This document shows, in pieces, positions 1-8,498 of a stretch of 64,000 bases of DNA; the stretch's first letter is position 1, and the number at the start of each line of letters is the position of its first letter. The notes beneath the pieces were generated by a model. That model searched no databases. It was given only the letters and a program-made list of their open reading frames with translations, and had not been told where the DNA came from. The position numbers were made by a program, and so were the translations under genes. Source of the DNA: Curtobacterium herbarum (GTDB lineage: Bacteria > Actinomycetota > Actinomycetes > Actinomycetales > Microbacteriaceae); NCBI RefSeq assembly GCF_016907335.1, contig NZ_JAFBBT010000001.1:310001-374000 (forward strand). The letters run 5' to 3'.

Positions 1-1
1 C

Positions 2-631
2 GGCGACGCGGACCGGTGCCTGGCGGTGGACGCCGACGGCAACGCGGTGGACGGCGACCAGATCATGGCGATCCTCGCGCTGTCCCTCAAGGAACGCGGC
101 CGGCTGGTCGACGACACCCTCGTCGCGACCGTGATGTCGAACCTCGGCCTGAAGCGCGCGATGGCAGAGGCCGGCATCACCGTGATCGAGGCCGGCGTCG
201 GCGACCGCTACGTGCTCGAGAAGATGAACGAGGGCGGGTACTCGCTCGGTGGCGAGCAGTCCGGCCACATCATCTTCAACGACTTCGCGACGACGGGTGA
301 CGGGGTCCTGACGGGCCTCCACCTGGTCGCCGAGATGGCGCGGACCGGCAAGACGCTCGGCGAACTCGCTGCGTGCATGACCGTGTTCCCGCAGGTGCTG
401 CTCGCCGTCAAGGGCGTCGACCGGCACGGGCTGCAGGACCAGGGCGTGCAGGACGCGATCGCTGCGGCGACCCAGGAGCTCGGTGACACCGGCCGGGTGC
501 TGCTGCGTCCGTCCGGCACCGAGCCGGTCGTCCGCGTGATGGTCGAGGCCGCGTCGCAGGAGGACGCCCAGCGCGTCGCCGAGCAGCTCGCCGAGGTCGT
601 CCGCGAGCGCCTGACCCCCGAGGCCGCGTAG
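2..631 (+). CDS. glmM: Phosphoglucosamine mutase, C-terminal part (cut by window edge)
   Basis: Converts glucosamine-6-phosphate to glucosamine-1-phosphate, on the route to UDP-GlcNAc and peptidoglycan. The frame is already open at base 2, where [10 protein letters not shown] is read, the family's metal-binding loop. It is followed by the sugar-binding segment [10 protein letters not shown] and the C-terminal phosphate-binding segment [15 protein letters not shown]. About 210 residues are present out of a usual 440-450, so the phosphoserine loop lies outside the window. glmS, which makes the substrate precursor, lies under 2 kb downstream. The GTG at base 26 is internal to the gene. Identification is secure. 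Confidence 0.97.
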   Translation, partial: GDADRCLAVDADGNAVDGDQIMAILALSLKERGRLVDDTLVATVMSNLGLKRAMAEAGITVIEAGVGDRYVLEKMNEGGYSLGGEQSGHIIFNDFATTGDGVLTGLHLVAEMARTGKTLGELAACMTVFPQVLLAVKGVDRHGLQDQGVQDAIAAATQELGDTGRVLLRPSGTEPVVRVMVEAASQEDAQRVAEQLAEVVRERLTPEAA

Positions 632-679
632 CCCGGCGGAGCCCCGGCGCCGGCCGCGCCTGCTGGTGCGCTCCGGCCA

Positions 680-741
680 CGCACAACAGGAACCCGCTCG
701 AACCACGGACGTCTGCGGTTCGAGCGGGTTCCTGTTGTGCG
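680..741. repeat. Perfect 25-bp inverted repeat between convergent genes
   Basis: Arms 680-704 and 717-741 are exact reverse complements around a 12-base centre. They lie between the ends of glmM (plus) and coaA (minus), so a bidirectional terminator is the simplest reading. The arms are longer than usual and no T-tract follows on either side. Confidence 0.85.
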
Positions 742-779
742 ACGCCACTCCGAACCGATCGGGGGAGAACCCAGCCGCG

Positions 780-1724
780 TCAGATCTTGCGGAGCAGGAC
801 GCTCGTCACCTTGTGGTCGGCCGCCTTCTTGAGCACGAGCGTTGCCCGGGAGCGCGTCGGCAGCACGTTCTCGAGCAGGTTCGGCTCGTTGATCGCGCGC
901 CACACCCCGGTCGCCGTCGCCACCGCGTCCTCGCGGGACAGTGCGGCGAAGCGGTGGAAGAACGAGTCCGGGCTCGAGAACGCCTGCTCCTGCAACGCCA
1001 GGAACCGGTCGACGTACCAGGACTCGATGTCCTTCGTCTTCGCGTCGACGTAGATCGTGAAGTCGAACAGGTCGGACAGTGCCAGCCGCCCGTGCACCGG
1101 CGGCGCGAGCACGTTGAGCCCCTCGACGATGAGGATGTCCGGCTGGCGCACGACGATCTCGGCGTCCGGCACGATGTCGTACACCAGGTGCGAGTAGTAC
1201 GGCGCCCGGACCTCGGCAGCGCCGCTCTTCACCTGGCTGACGAAGCGCAGCAGGGACCGGCGGTCGTAGGACTCCGGGAAGCCCTTCCGGTCCATGATCC
1301 CGCGACGCTCGAGCTCCGCGTTCGGGTACAGGAACCCGTCGGTGGTCACCAGCTCGACCCGCGGGGTGTCCGGCCAGCGCTTCGTCAGTTCGCGCAGCAG
1401 CCGCGCGACCGTGCTCTTGCCGACGGCGACCGACCCGGCGACACCGATCACGAACGGCGTCCGACCGGCCCGTTCGCCGAGGAACCGCCCGGTCGCCGCG
1501 TGCAGATCCCGCGCACCGGCCGCGTACAGCGTCAGCAGCCGGGAGAGCGGCAGGTACACGTCCTGCACCTCGGTGATGTCGAGCCGGTCACCCAGGCCGC
1601 GCAGCTGCACGATCTCGGTCTCGGTGAGCGACAGGTGCTCCTTCGGCGCGAGCTGTGACCACTCGTCCCGGGGGATCTCCACGAAGGGGGTCGGGTGCGC
1701 GACGGTCGTCTCCGGGATCGGCAT
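780..1724 (-). CDS. coaA: Type I pantothenate kinase
   Basis: Phosphorylates pantothenate with ATP, the first step of coenzyme A synthesis in the cytoplasm. The protein has 314 residues, close to the 316 of the E. coli enzyme. The Walker A loop [12 protein letters not shown] lies near residue 100, followed by the family segments TTDGFLYPN and [10 protein letters not shown] and the conserved NVLAPP region. I chose the ATG at 1724 because a TACGCT hexamer ends 7 bases upstream of it, the leaderless arrangement seen repeatedly here. Longer in-frame extensions read into low-complexity sequence. The gene converges on glmM across a long palindrome. Confidence 0.96.
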   Translation of the reverse strand: MPIPETTVAHPTPFVEIPRDEWSQLAPKEHLSLTETEIVQLRGLGDRLDITEVQDVYLPLSRLLTLYAAGARDLHAATGRFLGERAGRTPFVIGVAGSVAVGKSTVARLLRELTKRWPDTPRVELVTTDGFLYPNAELERRGIMDRKGFPESYDRRSLLRFVSQVKSGAAEVRAPYYSHLVYDIVPDAEIVVRQPDILIVEGLNVLAPPVHGRLALSDLFDFTIYVDAKTKDIESWYVDRFLALQEQAFSSPDSFFHRFAALSREDAVATATGVWRAINEPNLLENVLPTRSRATLVLKKAADHKVTSVLLRKI

Positions 1725-1731
1725 GGGGTCG

Positions 1732-1737
1732 AGCGTA
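1732..1737 (-). promoter_or_regulatory. -10 hexamer of coaA (leaderless type)
   Basis: TACGCT on the minus strand, 7 bases before the coaA ATG. No Shine-Dalgarno fits between them, so the transcript probably starts at or next to the start codon. No clear -35 is visible. Confidence 0.55.
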
Positions 1738-1742
1738 CTCAG

Positions 1743-1799
1743 CCGGGAGGCCCGCCACCGGTCAGCGACGTCGGCTGCGGTGGACGGGCCTCCCGTCCG
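1743..1799. terminator. Hairpin between gpx and coaA (GGGAGGC family)
   Basis: A segment beginning CCGGGAGGCCCGCCACCG pairs with CGGTGGACGGGCCTCCCG at 1780-1797. It lies downstream of the gpx stop on the minus strand and so can terminate gpx. It belongs to the recurrent GGGAGGC/GCCTCCC hairpins of this window. Confidence 0.5.
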
Positions 1800-1819
1800 T
1801 GGGCGGGTGCACCCGCCGA

Positions 1820-2305
1820 TCAGGCGGGGAGCGCCGCCTCGATGGCGGCGACGACCTCGGGGGCGTCCGGCTTGACCGTCGGACGGAAGCGGGTGACCGT
1901 CCCGTCGGGAGCGACCAGGAACTTCTCGAAGTTCCAGATCACGCGTCCGGCCTTGCCCGACGCGTCCGGGGCCTGCGTGAGCTCGCGGTACAGCGGGTGC
2001 GCCGAGCGGCCGTTCACCTTGACCTTCTCGGACATCGGGAAGCTGACGCCCCACGTGGTGGAGCAGTACTCCTCGATGGCCTCGGACGAGCCGAGCTCCT
2101 GCAGGAACTGGTTGCTCGGGAAGCCGAGCACGGTGAAGCCCCGTGGGCCGTACGTGCGCTGCAGTTCCTCGAGCTGTTCGTACTGCGGGGCGAGGCCGCA
2201 GCGCGAGGCGACGTTCACCACGAGCACCGCCTTGTCACCGAAGCTGCCGAACGTGGTGGTCTCGCCCTTGATGGTGGTGATCTCGATGTCGTCGAAGCGT
2301 CCCAT
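1820..2305 (-). CDS. Glutathione peroxidase family thiol peroxidase
   Basis: Reduces hydrogen or lipid peroxides through a cysteine. In actinobacteria such enzymes usually take electrons from thioredoxin or mycothiol systems rather than glutathione (family knowledge). The 161 residues match the family length. The active-site segment [12 protein letters not shown] carries Cys, not selenocysteine. The Gln of FPSNQF and the Trp of WNFEKFLV complete the catalytic set. A TAGCCT hexamer ends 6 bases before the ATG at 2305, supporting this start and a leaderless mRNA. It shares its upstream region with the divergent glmS. Confidence 0.93.
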   Translation of the reverse strand: MGRFDDIEITTIKGETTTFGSFGDKAVLVVNVASRCGLAPQYEQLEELQRTYGPRGFTVLGFPSNQFLQELGSSEAIEEYCSTTWGVSFPMSEKVKVNGRSAHPLYRELTQAPDASGKAGRVIWNFEKFLVAPDGTVTRFRPTVKPDAPEVVAAIEAALPA

Positions 2306-2311
2306 GCCCGG

Positions 2312-2317
2312 AGGCTA
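2312..2317 (-). promoter_or_regulatory. -10 hexamer of the peroxidase gene (leaderless type)
   Basis: TAGCCT on the minus strand, 6 bases before the ATG at 2305. It lies about 50 bases from the divergent glmS -10. Confidence 0.5.
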
Positions 2318-2362
2318 TCCCCACCCGCCGTGCGCTTCGCAGGGTGCTCCCCGCGCTGCCCG

Positions 2363-2368
2363 TAGGAT
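2363..2368 (+). promoter_or_regulatory. -10 hexamer of glmS (leaderless type)
   Basis: TAGGAT, 7 bases before the glmS ATG at 2376. There is no room for a ribosome binding site. No glmS ribozyme fold is expected in actinobacteria, and there is no leader here to hold one. Confidence 0.55.
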
Positions 2369-2375
2369 CGACCCC

Positions 2376-4223
2376 ATGTGTGGAATCGTCGGATACGTCG
2401 GCAGCAACAGCAGCACGGACGTCCTGCTCGGAGGCCTGCGTCGCCTGGAGTACCGCGGCTACGACTCGGCCGGCATCGCCGTCGTCGACCCGTCGGGTGA
2501 CCTGACCTCGGCGAAGAAGGCCGGCAAGCTCCAGATGCTCGTCGACGAGCTCGACACGAACCCGATCGCGGACGGCGGCACCGGCATCGGGCACACCCGC
2601 TGGGCGACCCACGGCGGCCCGACGGACGAGAACGCGCACCCGCACCTGGCCGACGGCGGCAAGCTCGCGCTGATCCACAACGGCATCATCGAGAACTTCG
2701 CCCCGCTGAAGGACGAACTGCTCGCCGAGGGCGTCGTCTTCCACAGCGAGACCGACTCCGAGGTCGCCGCACACCTGGTCGCGCGGGAGTTCCGCGACAC
2801 CCACGACCTGACCGAGGCGATGCGGCGCACGGTCGCCCGACTCGACGGCGCCTTCACGCTCCTCGTCGTGCACGCCGACCAGCCCGGTGTCGTCGTCGGT
2901 GCCCGTCGCAACTCGCCGCTCGTGGTGGGCCTCGGCGACGGCGAGAACTTCATGGGCTCCGACGTCGCCGCGTTCGTCGCGTACACGCAGCGCGCCCTGT
3001 CGATCGGTCAGGACGAGATCGCCACGATCCGCCCGGACGGCGTCGACGTCATCCACTTCGACGGCACCCCCGCCGACCGCAACGAGTTCGAGGTGAACTG
3101 GGACGCGTCGGCCGCCGACAAGGGCGGCTGGTCCTCGTTCATGGCGAAGGAGATCAGCGAGGAGCCGGAGGCGGTCCGCAACACGGTCCTCGGTCGTGTG
3201 CACGAGGGCGCGGTCACGCTGACCGACCTCGAGCCGATCGCCGAGCGCCTGCAGGAGGTCGACCGCGTCATCGTCATCGCCTGCGGCACCGCGGCCTACG
3301 CCGGCATGCTCGGCAAGTACGCGATCGAGCAGTGGGCCCGCGTGCCCGTCGAGGTCGAGCTCGCCCACGAGTTCCGCTACCGTGACCCGGTGTTGAACGA
3401 CCGCACGCTCGTCGTCTCGATCAGCCAGTCCGGCGAGACGATGGACACGCTGATGGCCGTCAAGTACGCCAGGGAGCAGGGTGCCCAGGTCCTGTCGATC
3501 TGCAACACCCAGGGCGCGACGATCCCGCGTGAGTCCGACGCCGTCATCTACACGCACGCCGGTCCCGAGGTCGCGGTCGCGTCGACGAAGGCGTTCCTGG
3601 CGCAGGGCGTCGCGCTCTACCTGCTCGGGCTGCACCTCGCCACGCTCCGCGGCACGCTGACCGCCGAGCAGATCGCCGCGCAGGTCGCCGAGCTCGAGGG
3701 TCTGCCGGAGAAGCTGCAGCAGACCATCGAGGACGCCGCCGGGATCGCCGAGCTCGCCAAGTGGATGGCGGACACCCGCAGCGTGCTGTTCCTCGGCCGC
3801 CACGTCGGGTACCCGATCGCACTCGAGGGTGCGCTGAAGCTCAAGGAGCTCGCCTACATCCACGCCGAGGGCTTCGCCGCCGGTGAGCTGAAGCACGGTC
3901 CGATCGCGCTCATCGAGCCCGGCCAGATCGTCTTCGTCATCGTCCCGTCGCCGCGTGACGCCCGGTCGCTGCACCCGAAGGTCGTCTCGAACATCCAGGA
4001 GATCCGCGCCCGCGGTGCCCGGGTGATCGCGATCGCGGAAGAGGGCGACGCCGCCGTGCTGCCGTTCGCCGACGAGGTCCTGCGGATCCCGCTCGCGACG
4101 CCGCTGTTCGAGCCGCTGCTCGCCGTGGCGCCGCTGCACATGTTCGGCATGGAGCTCGCCGCGGCCAAGGGCCTCGACGTGGACCAGCCGCGCAACCTCG
4201 CGAAGTCGGTCACCGTCGAGTAG
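2376..4223 (+). CDS. glmS: Glutamine-fructose-6-phosphate aminotransferase
   Basis: Makes glucosamine-6-phosphate from fructose-6-phosphate and glutamine, the committed step to UDP-GlcNAc. The protein has 615 residues. The start MCGIVGYVG places Cys2 as the N-terminal nucleophile once Met is removed, which fixes the ATG at 2376. The glutaminase domain spans about residues 1-230. Two SIS sugar-isomerase domains follow, with SQSGETMDTL in the first and a terminal DQPRNLAKSVTVE that closes the active site. It lies 7 bases from acpS and probably heads the operon running to tsaE. Confidence 0.98.
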   Translation: MCGIVGYVGSNSSTDVLLGGLRRLEYRGYDSAGIAVVDPSGDLTSAKKAGKLQMLVDELDTNPIADGGTGIGHTRWATHGGPTDENAHPHLADGGKLALIHNGIIENFAPLKDELLAEGVVFHSETDSEVAAHLVAREFRDTHDLTEAMRRTVARLDGAFTLLVVHADQPGVVVGARRNSPLVVGLGDGENFMGSDVAAFVAYTQRALSIGQDEIATIRPDGVDVIHFDGTPADRNEFEVNWDASAADKGGWSSFMAKEISEEPEAVRNTVLGRVHEGAVTLTDLEPIAERLQEVDRVIVIACGTAAYAGMLGKYAIEQWARVPVEVELAHEFRYRDPVLNDRTLVVSISQSGETMDTLMAVKYAREQGAQVLSICNTQGATIPRESDAVIYTHAGPEVAVASTKAFLAQGVALYLLGLHLATLRGTLTAEQIAAQVAELEGLPEKLQQTIEDAAGIAELAKWMADTRSVLFLGRHVGYPIALEGALKLKELAYIHAEGFAAGELKHGPIALIEPGQIVFVIVPSPRDARSLHPKVVSNIQEIRARGARVIAIAEEGDAAVLPFADEVLRIPLATPLFEPLLAVAPLHMFGMELAAAKGLDVDQPRNLAKSVTVE

Positions 4224-4230
4224 TCGGGAC

Positions 4231-4629
4231 GTGATCATCGGCATCGGGGTCGACGTGGTCGACCTGGAACGGTTCGAGCGGGTCCTGACACGGACCCCCG
4301 CGATGCGGTCGCGGCTGTTCACCGACGCCGAGCAGCTGCGGGACGGCGAGCCACGCCCGGTGGCGTCGCTCGCTGCCCGGTTCGCGGCGAAGGAGGCCCT
4401 GATCAAGGCCTTCGGGTCGAGTGCCGGCCTGAGCTGGCGGGAGCTCGAGGTCGTCTCGGACGACCAACGGAACCCGTCGCTCACCCTGCACGAGGGCGCG
4501 CAACGGGTCGCCGACGAGCGCGGCGTCGCGCACGTGCACCTCTCGCTGTCGCACGACGGCGGGATCGCGACGGCGTTCGTCGTCATCGAGGGCCGGGACC
4601 GGCCCGCAACGGAAGGACCGATCGCGTGA
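4231..4629 (+). CDS. acpS: Holo-[acyl-carrier-protein] synthase
   Basis: Transfers 4'-phosphopantetheine from CoA to the acyl carrier protein of fatty acid synthesis. The protein has 132 residues, typical of AcpS. The N-terminal IGIGVDVVDLERF holds the Mg-binding Asp, and RFAAKEALIKAFG holds the second metal-binding Glu. LSLSHDGGIATAFVV closes the fold. The GTG start lies 7 bases after glmS. The stop overlaps the alr start by GTGA, so the genes are translationally coupled. The acpS-alr order is common in actinobacteria. Confidence 0.95.
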   Translation: MIIGIGVDVVDLERFERVLTRTPAMRSRLFTDAEQLRDGEPRPVASLAARFAAKEALIKAFGSSAGLSWRELEVVSDDQRNPSLTLHEGAQRVADERGVAHVHLSLSHDGGIATAFVVIEGRDRPATEGPIA

Positions 4630-5729
4630 GCGCGTTCACGGGGGTGACCGTCGACCGGGAGGCCCTCATCGCCAACTACGCCACGGTCGCGGAACAGGTG
4701 GCTCCGGCCGGCGTCGTCGCGGTGGTGAAGGCCGACGCGTACGGGCACGGCGCCGTCGAGGTCGCCCGGGCCCTGGTGGACGCGGGTGCGGACTGGCTCG
4801 GGGTCGCCGACCTCGACGAGGGCGTGGCGCTCCGCGAGGCCGGCATCGACGAGGGGGTCCGGATCCTGGCGTGGTTGCACGCCCCCGACGAGGACTTCCG
4901 CCGTGCGGCCCGCTACGGCATCACGCCGGCGGTCTCGAGCGTCGAGCAGCTCTCCACCGCGGCCGACGCCGACGTCCCCGAGGTGCACCTGGTCGTCGAC
5001 ACGGGTCTGAGCCGCAACGGCGCGGTCGAGTCCGAGTGGCCCGAGCTCTTCGCGACGGCCGCGGCACTGACCCGGAACGGCGACCGGACCCGCATCGAGG
5101 GGCTGATGTCGCACCTGTCGAACGCCTCGCGCTCGGACGACCTCGACCAGGACGCGGCACTGCAGCGGGCGATCGACGGCCTGGCCGCGGTCGGCATCCG
5201 CCCCGACGTCGTGCACCTGGCCGCGAGCGCGGGCAGTCTGGCGCTGCCGGAGACCCGCCGCGACCTGGCACGGGTCGGCCTGGCGCTGTACGGCCTCAGC
5301 CCCTTCCCGGACCGGACCTCGGCGGACCTCGGCCTGCGCCCCGCGATGCGGGTGACCGCCGCGGTGCTGCGGACGGTCGCCGTGCCCGCCGGGGACGGAG
5401 TCTCGTACGGGTACACCTGGCGTGCCGAGCGGGACACCCGGCTCGCGGTGATCGGGCTCGGGTACGCCGACGGCTTCGACCGGGCGTACGGCAACCACGT
5501 CTCGGTCCGGATCGGGGACCGTCGGTTCCCGGTGGTCGGCCGCGTGGCCATGAACGCGATGCACATCGACATCGGCGACGCGGACGTCGCGATCGGGGAC
5601 GAGGTCGTGCTCTGGGGCGACCCGGCGAACGGCGACCCCGCGGTGGAGGACTGGGCCGACGCGATCGGCACCATCAACTACGAGGTGGTCGCACGGGTCG
5701 GCCGCAGCGTCGAACGGAGGACGACGTGA
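4626..5729 (+). CDS. alr: Alanine racemase (first of two tandem paralogues)
   Basis: PLP enzyme interconverting L- and D-alanine for peptidoglycan. The 367 residues fit the family. The PLP lysine lies in VVKADAYGHG near residue 37, and the catalytic tyrosine in DGVSYGYTWRA. One deviation: the segment normally read as G-R-(V/I)-(A/S)-M-D-Q is GRVAMNAMHIDIG here, with Asn in place of the conserved Asp. GTG start overlaps acpS, and the stop overlaps the second paralogue by GTGA. Which of the two supplies D-Ala is not shown by sequence alone. Confidence 0.9.
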   Translation: MSAFTGVTVDREALIANYATVAEQVAPAGVVAVVKADAYGHGAVEVARALVDAGADWLGVADLDEGVALREAGIDEGVRILAWLHAPDEDFRRAARYGITPAVSSVEQLSTAADADVPEVHLVVDTGLSRNGAVESEWPELFATAAALTRNGDRTRIEGLMSHLSNASRSDDLDQDAALQRAIDGLAAVGIRPDVVHLAASAGSLALPETRRDLARVGLALYGLSPFPDRTSADLGLRPAMRVTAAVLRTVAVPAGDGVSYGYTWRAERDTRLAVIGLGYADGFDRAYGNHVSVRIGDRRFPVVGRVAMNAMHIDIGDADVAIGDEVVLWGDPANGDPAVEDWADAIGTINYEVVARVGRSVERRTT

Positions 5730-6889
5730 GCGCTGGACTGCGCCGGGCGGTCATCGACCTGGACGCCTACCGCGCCAACCTCGACCTGGTGCGGTCGTGG
5801 ATGGACCCGGTCGAGGTGATGGCGATCATGAAGGCCGACGCCTACGGGCACGGTCTGGAACCGATCGCCCTGACCGCGGTCGACGCGGGCATCCGGTGGA
5901 TCGGCGTGCTGACGGTGCCGGCAGCCTTGCGGTTGCGCGCGATCGGCGTCGGCGAGGACGTCCACCTGTTCACGTGGCAGCACGACCCGGGGCTCGACTT
6001 CCGCGACGCGATCGACTCGGCCGTCGACCTGGGCGTCTCGAACACCGCCGAGCTGCGCCGCATCGTCGAGGCGGTCGACCAGCGTCCGGCCCGTGTGCAC
6101 CTGGGCGTCGACAGCGGTCTGCACCGTGACGGCGCGACCGCCGAGGACTGGACCGCGCTGGTCGAACTGGCGCGCGACGCCCAGCGCGACGGCCGCATCG
6201 AGGTCGTCGCCGCGTACACGCACCTGGCGGAGTCCTCGGACGCCGACGACTCCGAGGCCGTGGCGCACTTCGACGCCATGGTCGAGCGGGCCGAGGACCT
6301 GGGGCTCGACATCCGGTGGGAGCACGTCGCCGCGTCGCTCGCCGGTCTGGAGCGCAAGGAGTTCCGGAAGGACATGGTCCGGATGGGCGCGAACCTGTTC
6401 GGCATCCCCGGTGCCGACGGGGTCTCCGCCGCCGACCTCGGCCTGACGCCCGTGATGACGGTGTCCGCCGCCGTGGCCAAGACGAAGCGGGTACCGGTCG
6501 GCACCGGCGTCTCCTACGACTACACGTACCGGACCGACACCGAGACGACCCTGGCGCTCGTGCCGATCGGCTACGCGGACGGTGTGCCGCGGGCAGCGCA
6601 GGGACGCATCGAGGTCGCGATCAACGACCGGCGCTACCCGATCGCCGGCCGCGTCGCGATGGACCAGTTCCTGGTCGACGTCGGGGACGACGACGTCCGG
6701 GTCGGCGACACCGTGACGCTGTTCGGCACCGGCGAGGACGGCGAGTCCACGGTCCTCGAGTGGGGCCGTGCGCTCGACACCATCGGCGAGGAGATCGTCT
6801 GCCGGATCGGCAGCCGGGTCCAGCGGGTCCACGAAGGGCACTCCGGCGAGGGCCGCGTGGGGGAGTACCTGCGGGGCGAACGGTCGTGA
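5726..6889 (+). CDS. Alanine racemase-family PLP racemase (second paralogue)
   Basis: A second full racemase of 387 residues directly follows alr with a GTGA overlap. It keeps the PLP lysine in IMKADAYGHG, the catalytic tyrosine in GVSYDYTYRT (family VSYG, so Gly is replaced by Asp next to it) and the canonical GRVAMDQFLVDVG missing from its partner. The two proteins are clearly diverged, so this is not a recent duplication. It may be a second alanine racemase, or act on another amino acid such as ornithine or lysine, since type B peptidoglycans of Microbacteriaceae often contain D-Orn, D-Lys or D-Dab (established chemistry; the link to this gene is inference). The stop overlaps tsaE. Confidence 0.85.
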   Translation: MSAGLRRAVIDLDAYRANLDLVRSWMDPVEVMAIMKADAYGHGLEPIALTAVDAGIRWIGVLTVPAALRLRAIGVGEDVHLFTWQHDPGLDFRDAIDSAVDLGVSNTAELRRIVEAVDQRPARVHLGVDSGLHRDGATAEDWTALVELARDAQRDGRIEVVAAYTHLAESSDADDSEAVAHFDAMVERAEDLGLDIRWEHVAASLAGLERKEFRKDMVRMGANLFGIPGADGVSAADLGLTPVMTVSAAVAKTKRVPVGTGVSYDYTYRTDTETTLALVPIGYADGVPRAAQGRIEVAINDRRYPIAGRVAMDQFLVDVGDDDVRVGDTVTLFGTGEDGESTVLEWGRALDTIGEEIVCRIGSRVQRVHEGHSGEGRVGEYLRGERS

Positions 6890-7392
6890 CGGTCCTGCTC
6901 GACACCACGGTCGCCACGACCGAGGAGATGGGTGCGCTCGGTGCCCGGATCGCCGCGGTGCTCCGGGCCGGGGACCTCGTCGTCCTGACCGGGCCGCTCG
7001 GCGCCGGCAAGACCACGATGACGCGGGGCCTCGGCTCGGCGCTCGGCGCTCGCGGGCAGGTGTCCAGCCCGACGTTCGTGCTCGCGCGCACCCACCCGAC
7101 CACGGCCGGCCCGGACCTGGTGCACGTGGACGCCTACCGGCTGTCCGACCCCGTCGAGCTCGACGACCTGGACCTCGACTGGGACGGCTCGATCGTCGTC
7201 GTCGAGTGGGGTCGCGGCATGGTCGACGGGGTCAGCGACAGCGTCCTGGACGTCGAGATCGCCCGGCCGACCGGCGGTGGTGCCGAGGGCGCCGTCGACC
7301 TGGACGACGTCGACCCGGACGACGTCCCCGACGAGCCGCGCCGGGTGATCGTCACCGGGACCGGTCCGCGGTGGCAGGGCGTCACCCTCTGA
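6886..7392 (+). CDS. tsaE: tRNA t6A biosynthesis ATPase TsaE
   Basis: P-loop ATPase of the TsaBDE complex that drives transfer of threonylcarbamoyl onto A37 of ANN-decoding tRNAs. The protein has 168 residues. Walker A GPLGAGKTTMTRGL is near residue 45, SSPTFVLAR carries the switch-like Thr, and VHVDAYRL and VVVEWG are family signatures. The C-terminal 35 residues are an acidic extension. GTG start is chosen by the GTGA overlap with the preceding racemase. Its partners tsaB and tsaD lie 7.6 kb downstream beyond an accessory block; in many relatives these genes are adjacent. Confidence 0.93.
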   Translation: MTVLLDTTVATTEEMGALGARIAAVLRAGDLVVLTGPLGAGKTTMTRGLGSALGARGQVSSPTFVLARTHPTTAGPDLVHVDAYRLSDPVELDDLDLDWDGSIVVVEWGRGMVDGVSDSVLDVEIARPTGGGAEGAVDLDDVDPDDVPDEPRRVIVTGTGPRWQGVTL

Positions 7393-7596
7393 CCGAGGCC
7401 GGCGGGGCGGACGTCGGCGGGCCTCCCGACCGGGTTCCGCGGAGATCGGACAACCGTTTCGGAACGCTTGGGTATCGAGACCCGACGGCGTAGCGTCACC
7501 CGCGCTACACCGCGGACCCTGGCCGCGGTCGCCCGTCCCCATTACCGGGTCGGACCTCGTCGTGCGCCAACGTCGTACCCGACGGCGTCGTAGCGC

Positions 7597-7639
7597 GAGG
7601 GCGCCTGTCGCGTGACCCGAACGCGAGACAGGCGCCCTC
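7597..7639. terminator. Hairpin between tsaE and the convergent small membrane gene
   Basis: GAGGGCGCCTGTC (7597-7609) pairs with GACAGGCGCCCTC (7627-7639), extended by CGCGT-like bases inside. It lies between convergent genes and probably terminates both directions. The 280-base gap shows no other gene. Confidence 0.6.
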
Positions 7640-7671
7640 GACCCCGTCGACCTGCGGGCGGGGTCCGCCGG

Positions 7672-7833
7672 TCAGCGGCGGGAGCGTCCGAGCAGGAGCA
7701 CACCGAACAGCACGATGACCGCCACGACGACCACGACGGTGACGAACAGTCCGGTCGCGTCCATGCTGCCGCCGCCGTCGTCGCAGGGCACGTTCTCGTA
7801 CGCACACGACGCTGCGGCCCACACCGTGGTCAT
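7672..7833 (-). CDS. Small single-span membrane protein, 53 residues
   Basis: A short reading frame starting MTTVWAAASCAYENVPCDD, with one strongly hydrophobic segment (about residues 29-48, LFVTVVVVVAVIVLFGVLLL) followed by a basic end GRSRR. The Cys-containing N-terminus would lie outside the cell by the positive-inside rule. Its ATG overlaps the stop of the upstream reductase gene in an ATGA arrangement on the minus strand, which strongly suggests coupled translation and a real gene. No family is recognised and no function can be assigned. Confidence 0.65.
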   Translation of the reverse strand: MTTVWAAASCAYENVPCDDGGGSMDATGLFVTVVVVVAVIVLFGVLLLGRSRR

Positions 7834-8429
7834 GCGGTCGCTCCTCGGATCGCGTAGCGGGTGAGCGTGACCCCGTTGTGGAACGCCTGCTGCTCGAGCA
7901 GGTCGAGCAGCAGGGGAACCGCGACGGGCTCGTCGAAGAGCGGGCGGCCGGTGCCGAGCACGGCGGGGTGCGTGTACAGCAGCAGCTCGTCGAGGAGCCC
8001 GGCGGTGAGCAACTGCGTGGCGAGGCTCGCTCCTCCGACGGCGATGTCCCCCTCCGCCTGCTGACGGAGGGCGGCGAGCTGTTCGATCGCGTCGTCACCG
8101 CCGATCACACGTGTGTGGTGCTCGGCGCTGGTGCGGGTCCGGGACACCAGGACCTTCGGGATGTCGGTCCAGACCGTGCCGAACTCCCGGAGCCACGCCG
8201 GGAGCGACTCGTCGTGCCGGGCATCAGGCCAGAACGGGTCCATCATCTCGCGGACCACACGACCCTCGACGAACATCGACATGGCTCGTGCACGGTCGGT
8301 GAACGCACGGTGCAGCGTCTCGTCGATGTGCAGCCAGTCCGGTCCGTCGATCCCACTGTGGTCGTCGCTGTCGCGCTCGATGAGCAGGTCGAGCGACACG
8401 TTCATCCAGTACACGAACCGTGCGGGCAC
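7830..8429 (-). CDS. Dihydrofolate reductase family protein (RibD C-terminal domain)
   Basis: A 199-residue stand-alone RibD_C/DHFR-like fold, predicted to bind NADPH; substrate unknown. Evidence is the opening VYWMNVSLDLLIE (family F-x-x-x-S-L-D-G), the central PKVLVSRT and the typical C-terminal run GDIAVGGASLATQLLTAGLLDEL. The GTG at 8429 is preferred because AAGGAG lies 6 bases upstream; an upstream TTG has no such site. It overlaps the small membrane gene downstream. The two probably form a small accessory operon. Confidence 0.85.
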   Translation of the reverse strand: MPARFVYWMNVSLDLLIERDSDDHSGIDGPDWLHIDETLHRAFTDRARAMSMFVEGRVVREMMDPFWPDARHDESLPAWLREFGTVWTDIPKVLVSRTRTSAEHHTRVIGGDDAIEQLAALRQQAEGDIAVGGASLATQLLTAGLLDELLLYTHPAVLGTGRPLFDEPVAVPLLLDLLEQQAFHNGVTLTRYAIRGATA

Positions 8430-8498
8430 CAGGGACTCCTTGGTCGGGTGCTCGACGGTACCGCCGGGGGAGTGACCCGACAAGACCCGGCCGTGGAC

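Noticed and set aside
697..730. tRNA-like GGTTCGAGCGG sequence
   Set aside because: It resembles a T-arm but is simply one arm of a 25-bp palindrome. No acceptor stem, anticodon arm or D-arm can be drawn.
2340..2376. glmS ribozyme or leader riboswitch
   Set aside because: The -10 hexamer ends 7 bases before the start codon, leaving no leader RNA.
2235..5564. 1109-codon minus-strand open frame
   Set aside because: Antisense to glmS, acpS and alr. Only the last residues match the peroxidase in another frame; otherwise low-complexity.
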